Shown here: positions 23,081 through 34,362 of the stretch, piece after piece | Numbering within the stretch: the stretch's first letter is position 1 | Layout: every line of letters begins with the position of its first letter | Source: Leptospira stimsonii | GTDB taxonomy: Bacteria; Spirochaetota; Leptospiria; Leptospirales; Leptospiraceae | NCBI RefSeq assembly: GCF_003545885.1 | Contig: NZ_QHCT01000002.1 | Coordinates: 310,001-374,000, forward strand | Direction of reading: 5' to 3' | Length of the DNA stretch: 64,000 bases | The notes under the pieces: model-generated | What the model was told of the DNA's origin: nothing | Database searches by the model: none | The model's input: the letters and a program-made list of their open reading frames with translations, nothing else | Made by a program: the position numbers and the translations under genes

Positions 23081-24244
23081 ATGGAAACAATTCAGAGAAA
23101 AAAAAGAGATAAAGAAACGGTCGTCGACCCAGCTAAAAAGTTTCACATTATTTCGAAATTTCTCGTAAAAACCGACATCGTCGCGCAGTCCCCCGGCATC
23201 GTAAAACAGATCGTAAAAATTTTACAAGTTTCCAAAGACGCGACAAAAATTCTCATTCAAACCCAAACGCCCAACGCGTTTCCTTTGAACAGTCACGTCA
23301 TCTTGACAAAACTTCTCGCTAAGTATGTGGAATTGGATTGTGAAGTCCTGGACGAAAAACCGGGAAATCAATTGATCCTGGGCGTCTCTGATATCTCGAT
23401 CGCAAGCAAGGAAAGAAGTCTCAACCGAATCGCACCTCCGGAAGGAAGCGTCTGGATAACCAATATCCGCACGAGCAAGACAACGATCGACGCGAATCTT
23501 TTCAATATTCCGACCTCGGTCAAGGTCAACTTCGCCGACTACGAAACAAAGTTGAAATCCAAATACGATATTTTGAAAATCGATGTCTTTCGTACGATCG
23601 GGGACAAGTTCGATTTAGTGAAAAAGACCAGAAAGATTCTTTTTATCCCCGATACGCAAAAGCCTTCCAGTTATGCGCCTTTCGACCAGGAAGGTTTTAT
23701 CGATTACGAGGCCGAGATCGGAGACAAGGACGATATCAGAAAAAAAATCATCGAATACGCGAATCAAAAGATCAAATCGGAACTGATCGTTCCCGTTATT
23801 TATCTCAACCACGAAGAACAAGCAATTCCGATCGGTTACGTGCACGCGCAAAATCGAAACCGTGAAATCGACATTCTCGAAGTGATGGAAATCAAAACTC
23901 TCACATTCGAAATGGTGGATCGAATCCGAGAATCCAACACAGTACTCGTTAAAGAAAGATTTCCGATCGTAAATATTTCCACAGGCGGACTCAAAGCGAA
24001 AATCAACCATCCTGACCTGAACCAGGATCTCACCAAAAGAGCCGGATTTACCTTTGACATTTTCTTTAAAATGCAGGCGCCTCTTACCGCATTCGGGGTC
24101 ATTCGTTCCGTAACAAAAGACGCGGACGGTAACTTATACGTCGGACTTTCGATCGAAGGAAATTCTGCCCGTCCGGGAGAAAGAAAAAAATACATCGACA
24201 ACGTGAATAGACTTCTTGCCGAAGCAAATCAAGCCCAGACGTAA
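23081..24244 (+). CDS. DUF1577 / PilZ-like protein
   Basis: A 387-residue soluble protein of the DUF1577 family, which I know chiefly from Leptospira. The C-terminal third has a PilZ-like pattern ([19 protein letters not shown], then a hydrophobic strand and [19 protein letters not shown]), suggesting cyclic-di-GMP or related binding; the RxxxR arginines of canonical PilZ are not clear. Divergent from guaB, with an 80-bp gap that must hold both promoters. Function unknown; an EAL protein, which degrades cyclic-di-GMP in other systems, is convergent with it. Confidence 0.78.
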   Translation: METIQRKKRDKETVVDPAKKFHIISKFLVKTDIVAQSPGIVKQIVKILQVSKDATKILIQTQTPNAFPLNSHVILTKLLAKYVELDCEVLDEKPGNQLILGVSDISIASKERSLNRIAPPEGSVWITNIRTSKTTIDANLFNIPTSVKVNFADYETKLKSKYDILKIDVFRTIGDKFDLVKKTRKILFIPDTQKPSSYAPFDQEGFIDYEAEIGDKDDIRKKIIEYANQKIKSELIVPVIYLNHEEQAIPIGYVHAQNRNREIDILEVMEIKTLTFEMVDRIRESNTVLVKERFPIVNISTGGLKAKINHPDLNQDLTKRAGFTFDIFFKMQAPLTAFGVIRSVTKDADGNLYVGLSIEGNSARPGERKKYIDNVNRLLAEANQAQT

Positions 24245-24270
24245 TTTAAAAAGAATGACTTTATATTTTC

Positions 24271-25554
24271 TTAATATTCAGGAACTTGCACGTCCACAAA
24301 AAGGACATGCCCGTCCGGCAACCGTTTGCTATAGGTAATGAGTAGAATTCCGTAGCTGATATCGTAGTACGGATTGCTGATAATCCATTCCGCTCTTGTG
24401 TCTTTCATAGATTTGTAGAATTGTTCGAGGAAATACGGTCTCCAACTCCAGTTCCTTCCGATAAAAGAATGATCGGTATCCATGGAAACCTCTCCGATTC
24501 TCATATAATTGGGCGAAACCTGGCTTCCGGTGAGACTCGTGACGTAGATTCTAAAAACAAAATCCCCCAGAGCGCTCGGATTCTGAATTTGAACGCCGTG
24601 AAGTTCCCCTTCTTCATAAACCGTGATTCCGGAAAGATTCAACTTTTCTTCCAGTTCATTTTCCTGTTTGATCTGTTTCATCAACTGGTAACGTTTGTAA
24701 TTGAAGAAGAGTTCGTGTAAGGTGGAGAATCTGAGCTTTAATTCCTCTTGCCCAATCATATCGGGAAGAGCTTCGGCGAAATAAAATCCCTGCAAAAAAC
24801 GAGCGCTGTATGTAAGAGATTGAAAGAGTTCCTTTTCGTTTTCGATACCTTCGAAAAGAAGCGAACAGCCTAGAGATTCCGAAAGTCTCGAGATCGTAAA
24901 AAGAATTTCCTGAAAGTTTCTGGAAGTCACCGATTGACGGAGCATCTGCAGATCGACTTTCAAAATATCGGGGTGAAAGATTCCGATCCGATCCAAATTC
25001 GAAGAACGAGAGCCGAGGTCGTCGATCGCGACCAAAAAACCTTCTTTCTTATAACGCGAGATGAGAGGACGAAGACTTTCTAAACTTCCGTCAAAATGTT
25101 CTTCCACGATTTCAATGACGATCTTAGAAGGATCCAATCCGAGCTCTTTCACAAGACGAATCGTATAAGAATCTTCGGCTTCCTCTTCGATATGATCTCT
25201 CATATACGCTGGTGAAATATTCAAGAAGAGTTTGGCTTCCGGAAACTGATCTTGCTTTTTCAGAAGATGAAGAATCGCTTTTCTTCGAAGGTCCCGATCG
25301 ACTTCCCTTTTGAGATTGTAAATTTCTTTCCGCTCGTTTGGATCCAAAACCCCCGTCTCTGCATCCAGAAAAAACGGTCCAAGAGAATGGACATTTCCGG
25401 ATTGATCCCTGAACCTTCCTAAAGTTTCATATCCGAAGATAGAATCCCTTTCAACGGAAAGGATAGGTTGAAAATAAGGAATGATCTCTCCGGACTGGAA
25501 CCAAATATCCCATTCTAATTTCGTTTTCGGAAGCGTGCCAAGTGGCTTGATCAT
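24271..25554 (-). CDS. EAL-domain protein (cyclic-di-GMP phosphodiesterase-like)
   Basis: A 427-residue protein: EAL domain at about 20-270 and an unassigned C-terminal domain. The signature EALxR is ETLGR here; NISP, EIVEEH, AIDDLGSRSSN, LKVD, FEGIENEKE and the closing LQGFYFAEALP are recognisable. Most metal-binding acids seem present, so activity is possible, though DDLG replaces DDFG. No membrane segment and no GGDEF partner. The C-terminal domain (about 300-427) has several beta strands and may sense or bind a partner. Confidence 0.85.
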   Translation of the reverse strand: MIKPLGTLPKTKLEWDIWFQSGEIIPYFQPILSVERDSIFGYETLGRFRDQSGNVHSLGPFFLDAETGVLDPNERKEIYNLKREVDRDLRRKAILHLLKKQDQFPEAKLFLNISPAYMRDHIEEEAEDSYTIRLVKELGLDPSKIVIEIVEEHFDGSLESLRPLISRYKKEGFLVAIDDLGSRSSNLDRIGIFHPDILKVDLQMLRQSVTSRNFQEILFTISRLSESLGCSLLFEGIENEKELFQSLTYSARFLQGFYFAEALPDMIGQEELKLRFSTLHELFFNYKRYQLMKQIKQENELEEKLNLSGITVYEEGELHGVQIQNPSALGDFVFRIYVTSLTGSQVSPNYMRIGEVSMDTDHSFIGRNWSWRPYFLEQFYKSMKDTRAEWIISNPYYDISYGILLITYSKRLPDGHVLFVDVQVPEY

Positions 25555-25668
25555 GCAGTTACAATTTTTTCGGATCTCTCATTCCTACAAGGAAATTCCG
25601 AACCGCGTAAAAAAACATGAGTCATGATGGCAGACTTCATTCTTCCAAATAAAAGATAGGATGTAACT

Positions 25669-27366
25669 TTGAAGCGCAATTTGTATTTCACATTCAGCAT
25701 TCTGCTGATTTTACTCGGAATCCTTTCCGCTTACCAAATGCGTTGGATTTCGGATGACGCATTCATTTCTCTACGTTATGCGAAGAATCTCGCTGATGGA
25801 AAGGGTTTGGTGTTCAACGTCGGAGAACGGGTCGAAGGTTATACAAATTTTTTATGGACTCTTCTTTTAACTCTCCCCCATCTCACAAAAACGATCGATC
25901 CGGTCTCCGTAACATACACACTTGGCATCCTTTCCTTTTTAGGTACTTGTATCTATCTATTACTCTGGAATTTAAAGGAGGAGACGCAAACTTCTTCAAT
26001 CCCTTTCGCACTAACCTGCTTTGTGTCCATGCACCACAATCGAGTTTTCGCGACGGGAGGCCTTGAAACCTCCTTACACGGTTTCTTATTGATCGCGTCT
26101 TCCTACCACCTTCTCTCCAATAAGCGAGTAACGTATCAGGGTTGGACCATTGCGATCGTTTTGTCTGCCTTGGCTTGCCTCAATCGACCCGACGGATTGT
26201 TGTTTCACGGACTGGCGGGAATTTATATGGGGGCAACCTTTCTCCAGGAACAAGGCGCTTCACTCCGGAAGGATTGGTATCGAAGGAAAGAATTCCTCAT
26301 TCTTCTCTTCGTCTACTTTACCCCCGCCCTATTCTATATTTGGAAATTAGAATATTACGGAAACCTATTGCCGAATACGTTCTATGCAAAGTCGGGAGGA
26401 AGTGTTTATCTCGAACAAGGTTTAGTCTATTTTTTTCTTTTTCTAAAGATGTATTACGCTTTGATTCCTGTCTTAGCGTTTTCCGTTTACCTATTCTTTC
26501 GGAAGTTTCAGGAGTTTGTTCGCTCAAAGAGCGAACAAAAGAGTCTGGATTGGATTCTTCTTTTTGTTTTCCCTTTTTTATACGCTGGATATTACACTTG
26601 GATCGGCGGAGATTTTATGTTCGCTCGGTTTTATCTCCCCATTCTTCCCATCTTGTTTGTTTGGGTAGAAAGAGGAATTCCGAGCGCCGATTTCGTTGTG
26701 ATGCGATTTCGAAAGGGAGTCCCCTTTTTGATTCCTCTTTTACTTCTCCTTCGCTTTGATTTCTATAAAGGAACCACGATTCCAATTTTGCGAGACATAG
26801 CGGATGAGAATCAGATCTACAAAAGAGAAACATCCGAAAGAACAAAAAGTTTTTTTTCTCCATGGAAAGAAGTTTTTGAAACGAACAACGTAAAAGTGGC
26901 GTTTGCCGGCTCCGAAGCCATTCTTATCTATTATCTCAATCCGGCGTTGGCGATCGAAACGGAGGCCGGTCTAACGGACCCATACATTGCACGTTTAGTC
27001 TCTCAAAGACGGGGAAGAATCGGTCATGAAAAATCGACTCCCCGTAGCTATTTAAAAAAGAGAGGAGTTGAACTTCTCCTTTTTACGAATGCACAAAATC
27101 AGACAAACGAATACGACGCACTGACCATTCCCGATCTTGGGATCACTTGGAGAATTCTTCGCTACTCACCCGAGTTGATGAAAGAATTGAGAAAAATTCC
27201 TTCCTTCAACTTCGTCGATTTTGAAGAACATTTGGATCGTTATCAAGAGAAGTTCAAAAATCTTTCCCCGACTTTGAGAAAGGAAAAGTATCTCGAATTC
27301 GAGGAATACTACTTCGCCAATGCAAAGGATAAAAATAGACAAAAATGGTACCAGAAGAATTTGTGA
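25669..27366 (+). CDS. GT-C membrane glycosyltransferase, AftB-like
   Basis: A 565-residue polytopic membrane protein with the GT-C layout. Residues 24-62 ([40 protein letters not shown]) match the first loop of mycobacterial AftB arabinofuranosyltransferases, including the Asp29-Asp30 pair, and [12 protein letters not shown] matches the second conserved patch. AftB uses decaprenyl-phospho-arabinose. DprE1- and DprE2-like genes, which make that donor, are about 7 kb away on the opposite strand. Starts with TTG. First of three + strand membrane genes. Confidence 0.8.
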   Translation: MKRNLYFTFSILLILLGILSAYQMRWISDDAFISLRYAKNLADGKGLVFNVGERVEGYTNFLWTLLLTLPHLTKTIDPVSVTYTLGILSFLGTCIYLLLWNLKEETQTSSIPFALTCFVSMHHNRVFATGGLETSLHGFLLIASSYHLLSNKRVTYQGWTIAIVLSALACLNRPDGLLFHGLAGIYMGATFLQEQGASLRKDWYRRKEFLILLFVYFTPALFYIWKLEYYGNLLPNTFYAKSGGSVYLEQGLVYFFLFLKMYYALIPVLAFSVYLFFRKFQEFVRSKSEQKSLDWILLFVFPFLYAGYYTWIGGDFMFARFYLPILPILFVWVERGIPSADFVVMRFRKGVPFLIPLLLLLRFDFYKGTTIPILRDIADENQIYKRETSERTKSFFSPWKEVFETNNVKVAFAGSEAILIYYLNPALAIETEAGLTDPYIARLVSQRRGRIGHEKSTPRSYLKKRGVELLLFTNAQNQTNEYDALTIPDLGITWRILRYSPELMKELRKIPSFNFVDFEEHLDRYQEKFKNLSPTLRKEKYLEFEEYYFANAKDKNRQKWYQKNL

Positions 27367-27475
27367 TTTTTGCGTAGACCCAAGGTCCGTCCTTCGGGAG
27401 AATCTTGATTGCTAAAATCCGGGTGAGAAGATAGCCTGCATATATCTTCTTTTCATTGACTAAACAAAAACTTAA

Positions 27476-29470
27476 ATGAGTCATTTTCTCAATTTAAAAA
27501 TAGTACCCCTCATCTTAGTTAGTTTTTGTTTCGGCTTTCTGTTTTTTTTCGATCCATCCAATCCGGCTCTATCCAGAGACAGTCTCGTATTCACTCTCTT
27601 CGTCTGGGTTTTTTGCGTTGGGTTTGCTTGGAAGAAAAAATTAAACCGAATTGATCCGTTCTTTTTCTTAGCCTGTCTTTTTCTAATCGGAATTTCGACG
27701 ATCAACGGGATCAATCGAGCGCCGGTCGTTTATTTTCCCCAAAAGCTGAATCTAAAACTTCTTTACGTTGTTGCGTTTTCTTTTTCCATTTTTCTGTATT
27801 TCAAAAATGTTTCGCCGATTTTTTTGTTCATTCATACGGTAGTCTTTGCTTCTTCACCTCCTCTCTTCTCTAGCATCAAGTCGATCCCTCTCTTGATCTT
27901 TGTACTCGCTTCTTTTTTGTATCTTGTCCCGAAACGAATTCGTTTTCAAAAATTTCACGGAATTTTAGGCGTCTTCTTTCTTTTCGTTTTGATTTCTTCG
28001 ATTCTATCGTATAAATCGCAATCGGGCTTTTTACAACTATCCCTTCTTCTTTCCTCGATCGGAATCTTTGTCTTACTCTCTTCCTATCCAAGCAGAGGAA
28101 TCAAAAAAGGACTCCTACTGATCCTTTCCTTCGATCTTCTTCTGAATACGTTGAATCTTTTTTCGGCGATTCATATGATCTGGCCTTTTTCCATATTGGA
28201 GCCTCCTCTTCTTCTGACCTACGCCGGTTTTCCGGTTTCCGCGATCGCGGTCATTTCCGCGTTCACAGCGCTCGTCGTTTTGTATTCTGCGTTCCGATTT
28301 CCAAGTTATTCAATCGTTCTGATCCCCAGTGCCATCCTCGCGATTTATCTAACCTTTCTCAATCATTCGAGAGCGAGTATGCTCGCGTTTCTTGTCGCCG
28401 TATTGAGTTTAATCCTACTCCGTTTAGGAAAGAAGACCAATCTTACGAAGGGGATCGTATCGACTGGGCTCGTAGTTACGGTCGTCGCAACGGGAATGTT
28501 TTTTTTCCTAACAAAGGAGTCGATCCCTCAGTATTTGAATCCGGAAACACTTTGGATTCGATTCTCACTTTGGGCGTTCCACTTTCAATCCGTCCTGCAA
28601 AATGCTCCCGTCTTCGGCTTGGGTCCGGACGCAGATTCTCTTCTGGCTCATCTACCGAACGTTCATCCGGGCACGATCGGTTATTCGGATTTCAATCTTT
28701 TCTTACATTCGTTTCGTTCTTATCCGCAGGCTCACAACCTCTATGTGGAAATGTTTTCGAGTTTCGGAATCTTAGGTTCGATCGTTTTTCTTGGGATCGC
28801 AGGTCAACTCGTCTATCTCTCCTTGAAAATGATCCGCGTCGGAAATAAAGAAATCGCTAATATAGGAATGTTTCTTTCTTCCATTCTGATCTTTATCGCG
28901 TTCCATGAATTTTTTGATTTCAATTTAGGAGAACAGCACTTTCTCATTCCCGTCGCAGTTTCCTTATCTTTATTACAACTTAGATTCGGATTCAAGGGAA
29001 TTACGATTCGAACCCAAGAACGTAGCTTTCAACTTTCTTTCTACGTCGGCCTATTTCTCTTAGGGTTATTGAGTTTCCAACTGATCTGGGAGCAAAGAAT
29101 CAGAAATCTCATCCTTGTGTCCGTCCAGAACGAAATCGAACTTGATAACTTTTTTATATACAAAGAAAAGAATATTCCCGGAAATCGAAAAAAGGTTTCC
29201 TACCCTATCGAGGAAGTCGCGAAAAGCGAAAAATGGATTCGTTCGGAGGAAGGTCTTATTTTAGCTTCTTTGATTCTTCGTAAAAAGCCGGAGTATGAAA
29301 CGCTTGCTTTATCCTTACTGGACAGATGTATCCACCAAAATCCGTATTCTTCCGTGTGTAGAAAAGAAAAGGCCGACTTTCTAAAAAAGAAAAACGGAAA
29401 CACGAATATCGAAAAAGAATTCGAAGACGCTAAAAAAACAGATCCATTTCATATCATTTTCACGGAATAA
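27476..29470 (+). CDS. O-antigen ligase/polymerase-like membrane protein
   Basis: A 664-residue protein with about 10-12 membrane helices and the Wzy_C landmark: a periplasmic loop ([15 protein letters not shown] ... [19 protein letters not shown]) with the His-Asn pair typical of WaaL/Wzy-type enzymes. The C-terminal ~130 residues are soluble and helical. Likely ligates or polymerises lipid-linked glycan on the periplasmic side. It starts ATG 109 bp after the AftB-like gene and ends 7 bp before the next one. Confidence 0.8.
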   Translation: MSHFLNLKIVPLILVSFCFGFLFFFDPSNPALSRDSLVFTLFVWVFCVGFAWKKKLNRIDPFFFLACLFLIGISTINGINRAPVVYFPQKLNLKLLYVVAFSFSIFLYFKNVSPIFLFIHTVVFASSPPLFSSIKSIPLLIFVLASFLYLVPKRIRFQKFHGILGVFFLFVLISSILSYKSQSGFLQLSLLLSSIGIFVLLSSYPSRGIKKGLLLILSFDLLLNTLNLFSAIHMIWPFSILEPPLLLTYAGFPVSAIAVISAFTALVVLYSAFRFPSYSIVLIPSAILAIYLTFLNHSRASMLAFLVAVLSLILLRLGKKTNLTKGIVSTGLVVTVVATGMFFFLTKESIPQYLNPETLWIRFSLWAFHFQSVLQNAPVFGLGPDADSLLAHLPNVHPGTIGYSDFNLFLHSFRSYPQAHNLYVEMFSSFGILGSIVFLGIAGQLVYLSLKMIRVGNKEIANIGMFLSSILIFIAFHEFFDFNLGEQHFLIPVAVSLSLLQLRFGFKGITIRTQERSFQLSFYVGLFLLGLLSFQLIWEQRIRNLILVSVQNEIELDNFFIYKEKNIPGNRKKVSYPIEEVAKSEKWIRSEEGLILASLILRKKPEYETLALSLLDRCIHQNPYSSVCRKEKADFLKKKNGNTNIEKEFEDAKKTDPFHIIFTE

Positions 29471-29477
29471 ATCCAAG

Positions 29478-31100
29478 ATGTTAAACCGACTGACTCATCC
29501 TTATGCTCGATACATACTTTATCTGTTCGTATTCGGATTTCTCCTTTTCAATCGATCAAAATTGGATCGATTCTTTCCTTTCGTATCCAGCGACTCGCAG
29601 ATCAAATACTATCAGACCATTTCCTTCGCGCAGAATGGAATGGATGCCATAACAAAATCGGAATGTATTTACCCTGGGCAGAACTTGGATCCGGATTTTC
29701 GATTTTTTCCTTTTGATTATCCCTGGGCGTTTTTAAAAAATACGAACAGAGGGAAATGTTTGTTTCAATATCCTGCCCTATTCGCGATGGCAAACGGGAT
29801 ACCGGCCTATCTATTCGGTCCCAAGATCATCACATTCTTTCCGCTTCTGTGTCTGTTTGCCTGTATGATTGTGTTCGATCGGATCCTTTCCTTATTTATC
29901 AAATACGACTGGGCCGTTTTACTTGGAACCTTGGTTCCTTTCGGAATCAGTTTTCCAATCCTTTCTTCAGAAGAATTTTCGGAAGTTCCCTTAAACAACC
30001 TGTTGCTTCTTTCTTTCGGGCTTCTCTTACTTCAATCCGTCTATTTTGATTTCGTGGATTCCGAAAGAAGAAAAGAAGATTCACATTTTAGAATATTCTC
30101 TTTTTGTTCAGGTCTGATAGCGGTAATCGCTTTTTTTCTGAGAACAGAATCCGCTTTTCCGATCTTCCTATTCGGTATCTTTTCTTTTTTCCAAAAAGAA
30201 AGCAGAGAGAATCTAAAAGAATATCTTATTTTTTCTATTTCGGGCGCCGCTATCGGGATCGTAACGATCGGAATCTTGAACTTCGCGTATTCGGGACATC
30301 CGATGGGAATTCGTTTTCTGGTAAGTTCGGGTGACGCAGTCAGTCAGTTTTCCCTTCCTAAACAGATCTCCATCTTTCAAGGATATCTTTTCGGAGACGA
30401 AACGAAAACCGGATTTCTCAAGGCCGCGCCTTATACGATCTTAATCCTTGGAATTCTATCCAACTTGATCCGCAAAAAGAAACTGTCCGGCGAATCGTTG
30501 CTCGGTCTCGTCGGGCTTGGAACCGTATTCTCTATATCGTTCTTAAGTCCGTATACGGCCGGGGTCCATCACTTTGGTCTGCGCTATTTAGAATCCGGTT
30601 ATCTCTTTCTTTCTGCTGGAATTTTTATATTTTTGTATCATAGAAGTATCGAATTCCCAAAGGCGGGCATCGTTCTCGTTCTTCTGACCGTGGTCAGTTT
30701 GTATTATAATTATAAGTTCACGCGAGAAGGTTTTAAAATTTTGTTCGGGGCCATCACTCCCTATAACGAAATACAAAACGAATTTCAGAAAAGAAAAATG
30801 ATCGTTCACAAGGGACAGTTTACGAACTACCTCATCGGCTCTTCTTATCTTACCGCAATCCATCTTTCTGTGAATTCATCCAAAGACGCATTGGACTTGG
30901 AAGAGATTCTAAAAAAGCAAAACATCGAATCGTATTCGATTTTAGAATATGACCTAATACCACCAAGAGATCCAAATCTCCCCGAGAAACAGTATCAAGA
31001 AAAGATTGCGGTCCGTTTTCCGGATCCGGATCGTTTCTACAAGAAGAAGGATGAGAAGAAGATTTTGGATTTCACTCTGAAAACATATTCCTTGCGATAA
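29478..31100 (+). CDS. Polytopic membrane protein, probable GT-C glycosyltransferase
   Basis: A 540-residue protein with about ten membrane helices. The first periplasmic loop after helix 1 has [18 protein letters not shown], with an acidic Asp in the position used by GT-C enzymes, and a cysteine-containing segment ([28 protein letters not shown]). No specific family recognised. It is the last gene before the minisatellite and likely works with the two genes upstream on the same lipid-linked glycan. Confidence 0.72.
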   Translation: MLNRLTHPYARYILYLFVFGFLLFNRSKLDRFFPFVSSDSQIKYYQTISFAQNGMDAITKSECIYPGQNLDPDFRFFPFDYPWAFLKNTNRGKCLFQYPALFAMANGIPAYLFGPKIITFFPLLCLFACMIVFDRILSLFIKYDWAVLLGTLVPFGISFPILSSEEFSEVPLNNLLLLSFGLLLLQSVYFDFVDSERRKEDSHFRIFSFCSGLIAVIAFFLRTESAFPIFLFGIFSFFQKESRENLKEYLIFSISGAAIGIVTIGILNFAYSGHPMGIRFLVSSGDAVSQFSLPKQISIFQGYLFGDETKTGFLKAAPYTILILGILSNLIRKKKLSGESLLGLVGLGTVFSISFLSPYTAGVHHFGLRYLESGYLFLSAGIFIFLYHRSIEFPKAGIVLVLLTVVSLYYNYKFTREGFKILFGAITPYNEIQNEFQKRKMIVHKGQFTNYLIGSSYLTAIHLSVNSSKDALDLEEILKKQNIESYSILEYDLIPPRDPNLPEKQYQEKIAVRFPDPDRFYKKKDEKKILDFTLKTYSLR

Positions 31101-31292
31101 AAATGGAATTCCGAGTCTTTCCTCTGTTTCGGATAACGTTTCACATTGATCCGGTAAGACGTTTCTAAAGCTTGAGAAAAGAAGAATCAGGCTTCTCTTT
31201 GTAACAGATTCTTTCCTAATTTTGAACTTAATTTCATAATTCGCGGCTCGCGCAGAAGTGTCAGGGCGACAAAATCACAAAGATCGGAGTAG

Positions 31293-31699
31293 AATCTTGT
31301 CGCGATATTTTTTGACTACGTCAAAAGCCAATTCCACGCGTTGCGCGAGCGAATTGCAGTAAATCTTGTCGCGATATTTTTTGACTACGTCAAAAGCCAA
31401 TTCCACGCGTTGCGCGAGCGAATTGCAGTAAATCTTGTCGCGATATTTTTTGACTACGTCAAAAGCCAATTCCACGCGTTGCGCGAGCGAATTGCAGTAA
31501 ATCTTGTCGCGATATTTTTTGACTACGTCAAAAGCCAATTCCACGCGTTGCGCGAGCGAATTGCAGTAAATCTTGTCGCGATATTTTTTGACTACGTCAA
31601 AAGCCAATTCCACGCGTTGCGCGAGCGAATTGCAGTAAATCTTGTCGCGATATTTTTTGACTACGTCAAAAGCCAATTCCACGCGTTGCGCGGTATTGG
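31293..31699. repeat. 69-bp minisatellite, six copies
   Basis: Copies start at 31293, 31362, 31431, 31500, 31569 and 31638, exactly 69 bp apart and apparently identical apart from the truncated ends. Each unit contains the hairpin TTTTGAC-TAC-GTCAAAA and the palindromic CGCGTTGCGCG. Because 69 is divisible by three, both strands carry long open frames made of a 23-residue repeat; these are by-products. The array lies between the 3' ends of two convergent gene runs. Confidence 0.95.
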
Positions 31700-31729
31700 C
31701 TAACTCGCTCCCTATGGGTCGCGAGTTAG
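31700..31729. repeat. Constant-loop hairpin at end of minisatellite
   Basis: A perfect 9-bp stem CTAACTCGC/GCGAGTTAG around TCCCTATGGGTC, the same 12-nt loop found in the tRNA-associated repeats. The TAA stop of the - strand GT2 gene (31726-31728) lies inside the right stem arm. Confidence 0.85.
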
Positions 31730-32859
31730 GTTCTTTTCAACAAATGTGCGGTGATGGTTTGTCCTATGAGGTTGAGAATTTGAACGCTCAGAAAACTGAT
31801 CATCAATATTTCTTTCTCCAAGTCTAAAACTTGAAACGAATTTCTCCACCACCGAAACAGAATAAATGCGAAAAGTAATACTACAAACAAGATCATCCGA
31901 GCCGAATACCAGAACAAAAGATCTTCCGAAAGATGATTCAGTTTAGAATAGAGACTCAGTTCGGAACTCTTTCTCGCGGCCAAAAATAATCCGATAGCCC
32001 AGACCGTCTGCCCGAGCGTCGCGACTAACAAAGAAACGGTGAGAGAATGAATGCCGAAGATATGAAACGGACCGATCGCAATGATTCCCGTAAAATATCC
32101 GAGAAGTGTCACAGCCCAACCGAAGAAGAAAAGCGCAAAACCGGAATAGTAAAACAACTGTTGAGAATGGATGAGAATCTGCAAAAGATGCCTCATTCCA
32201 TCCCTCCAGGTTCTAAGATGTGGGATCCGGCCTGCTACATCGGGATACAAACTGATCGGCACATGCGAAAGTTTCACGCCGCTTCTCAGAGCTTTGACGA
32301 GCATTTCCGAGGCGAATTCCATACCCGTGCTCTCGATTTCCCATTCCAAATATTTCTTCTTTAAAAAACAGCGAAAACCGGAATTGGCGTCCAGCACACG
32401 GTTTCCTTTTTTTGAATATAATAGATTGATAATCCAGTTGATTACCGGTGTCCCGAGATATCTATGTAAAAACGGCATTGCTCCCTTATGAATCGTTCCA
32501 CTCAGACGGGAGCCGATTACAAACTCCGCACCCTTTTCCATTTCGGCAAGAAGAGCGGGAGATTCGAGAAAATCATACGTATTATCCGCATCCGCAAAGA
32601 GGACGATCTCGCCGGTGGCATTTGTGATACCGAAATTGAGGGCGGCTCCGTAGCCGCGTTCTTTGCAATGAACGACCCTTGCTCCGAATTTCTTCGCGAT
32701 CGCAATCGACTTATCTTCGCTTCCGTTATCCGAAACAAGAATTTCAACATTGTATTGTTTTAGTTCCTTCTTGAGTTTCACCAACTTTTCAAGAACCAAG
32801 GGGAGTGTTTTTTCTTCGTTTAAACACGGGATAACATAGGTAATATTTTTTTTCTTCAT
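31726..32859 (-). CDS. GT2 glycosyltransferase with membrane domain (DPM1/GtrB-like)
   Basis: A 377-residue protein. The GT-A domain (1-235) has [19 protein letters not shown], the first acid in [11 protein letters not shown], and the Dx[24 protein letters not shown] is typical of dolichyl-phosphate-mannose-synthase relatives. Four C-terminal membrane helices follow. Such enzymes usually load a sugar on polyprenyl phosphate. It is the last gene of a four-gene - strand operon with DprE2-, DprE1- and GT-C-type genes (gaps 28, 4 and 17 bp). Confidence 0.85.
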   Translation of the reverse strand: MKKKNITYVIPCLNEEKTLPLVLEKLVKLKKELKQYNVEILVSDNGSEDKSIAIAKKFGARVVHCKERGYGAALNFGITNATGEIVLFADADNTYDFLESPALLAEMEKGAEFVIGSRLSGTIHKGAMPFLHRYLGTPVINWIINLLYSKKGNRVLDANSGFRCFLKKKYLEWEIESTGMEFASEMLVKALRSGVKLSHVPISLYPDVAGRIPHLRTWRDGMRHLLQILIHSQQLFYYSGFALFFFGWAVTLLGYFTGIIAIGPFHIFGIHSLTVSLLVATLGQTVWAIGLFLAARKSSELSLYSKLNHLSEDLLFWYSARMILFVVLLFAFILFRWWRNSFQVLDLEKEILMISFLSVQILNLIGQTITAHLLKRT

Positions 32860-32876
32860 ATTTATGATTCCGATCT

Positions 32877-34358
32877 TTACTTATGAATCACGATCACTTT
32901 CATTCCGTAGAACAGTCGATCGTTTCGTTCAAAGTTCTTCGTATGAAATAGAGAATCGACTTCTTGCGAATCAAGATATTTCCAAGAGGTTTCTAAGATC
33001 ACGAGATTTTTTTTCTTCGGATCCTTGATAAAAAGTTCCGCCTCTTCTCTATTATAGATTTTCGGAGTAATTCCTGTAATGCCTGCAGTCTTTAGAAAAT
33101 ATTCCATATTGTACGAATGAGAAGAACAGAGAAGTGTGTATTCTTCCGGATGATCCTTGATCTCCGAAAGAATGTATTGAGAACTTTCTCTCCACTGCTC
33201 CTTATACGGTTTGTAATAATAGCGCGTGAAATAAAAAAGAGAAACCAAGGAAATAAGAATCAGGATCGATTCCAGACGTTTTCCTTTATAAATCGGAAAC
33301 AGAGAAAAGCCGGTCGCGATCAAAAAATACAATACGGGCGCCGTGACCAAAAGATTTCTCGCGGTAATCAAAGGTTGAATGGAGGAAAGAATTCCGAGTA
33401 CGATTGAAAAAATCGTTAGGACGAGGACAAGAAGAATTACCGATTTCTTATGTTCGGAATCTAAACTCACCGAATGAGCATCACCATTCTTCCTGGGGAA
33501 AGAAAGGGATGCAAAACCGACGAATAATGCCAAAGAAGCGACGATTCCCGGAATGAACTTTTTAAAAATTCCGGAGTGAAAGATCAAATCGAAGAAGACC
33601 ACAAACGCGGTCAAACCCGCTTCCGGGATCCAAGAGGCGATCCCGATTTTATCCGAGTTGAACAGAAGATACAAAGCCGGGAGAAACAAAATCCCGAAGA
33701 CGATTCCAAAAAGGAATTCAGTGATTGGAAATTTTCTGGTAAAAATCCAAGACGAAACGAACATTCCGAGAAAGACGGACGCAGACCAAATGAATCCGAA
33801 AAAATGTGTATAAGACGCAAGGAGAGAAACGGCCAAAACCACGAAAAGAATTTTGGTTCTACGTTTTTGTTCCGTTTCATAGACGAAACGCAGAACGAAC
33901 GTTAGTTGGATCGTACAAAACAACACGAGAAGACTGTAAGACCTGAGTTCCTGCGAATAATAGATGAGCCCGGTGGAAAGCGCGAGTAACGCGGCGACCG
34001 AAACCCGGATTCTACCACTCAATTTTTTTGGGACGAAAACATAGAATGCAAGCGGAACCAGAAGACCGCAGATCGCACTGAGCAATCTCCCGAAGAAAAC
34101 CGTCGGTGAAAAAGTCTGAAACCAAAAAAACAAAAGTGTCTGATATAACGGTGGATGCGGATCGTTCTTCATCCAATCCCAAAGTTTGATCAGAGAAGAT
34201 TCGGAAGAGGCCCGAATCGAAAAGAGCTCGTCTTCCCAGGGACTCTGAAGATCCAACTTAAAAAGACGAAAGAAGGCGCCTAACGCAAAGATAAAAAGAA
34301 AAACTCTAAGCTCGGAATTTCGTTTTACCTCTTCGAAAAAGCCCTTCAGACGAATCAT
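32877..34358 (-). CDS. GT39/ArnT-type membrane glycosyltransferase
   Basis: A 493-residue GT-C protein of the PMT/ArnT class: after helix 1 the loop reads [16 protein letters not shown], with the acidic pair used for donor binding, followed by [14 protein letters not shown]. About eleven helices and a ~90-residue C-terminal periplasmic domain follow. These enzymes transfer a sugar from a polyprenyl-phosphate donor. It lies 4 bp after the DprE1-like gene, which suggests the donor it uses is made by its neighbours. Confidence 0.82.
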   Translation of the reverse strand: MIRLKGFFEEVKRNSELRVFLFIFALGAFFRLFKLDLQSPWEDELFSIRASSESSLIKLWDWMKNDPHPPLYQTLLFFWFQTFSPTVFFGRLLSAICGLLVPLAFYVFVPKKLSGRIRVSVAALLALSTGLIYYSQELRSYSLLVLFCTIQLTFVLRFVYETEQKRRTKILFVVLAVSLLASYTHFFGFIWSASVFLGMFVSSWIFTRKFPITEFLFGIVFGILFLPALYLLFNSDKIGIASWIPEAGLTAFVVFFDLIFHSGIFKKFIPGIVASLALFVGFASLSFPRKNGDAHSVSLDSEHKKSVILLVLVLTIFSIVLGILSSIQPLITARNLLVTAPVLYFLIATGFSLFPIYKGKRLESILILISLVSLFYFTRYYYKPYKEQWRESSQYILSEIKDHPEEYTLLCSSHSYNMEYFLKTAGITGITPKIYNREEAELFIKDPKKKNLVILETSWKYLDSQEVDSLFHTKNFERNDRLFYGMKVIVIHK

Positions 34359-34362
34359 CCGA

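Noticed and set aside
31293..31699. Possible CRISPR array
   Set aside because: The units are contiguous 69-bp tandem copies with no unique spacers, and there are no cas genes in the window.
31275..31703. Long open frames on both strands made of a perfect 23-residue repeat
   Set aside because: They arise because the 69-bp minisatellite unit is divisible by three and lacks stops; there is no ribosome site or plausible fold and both strands are equally open.
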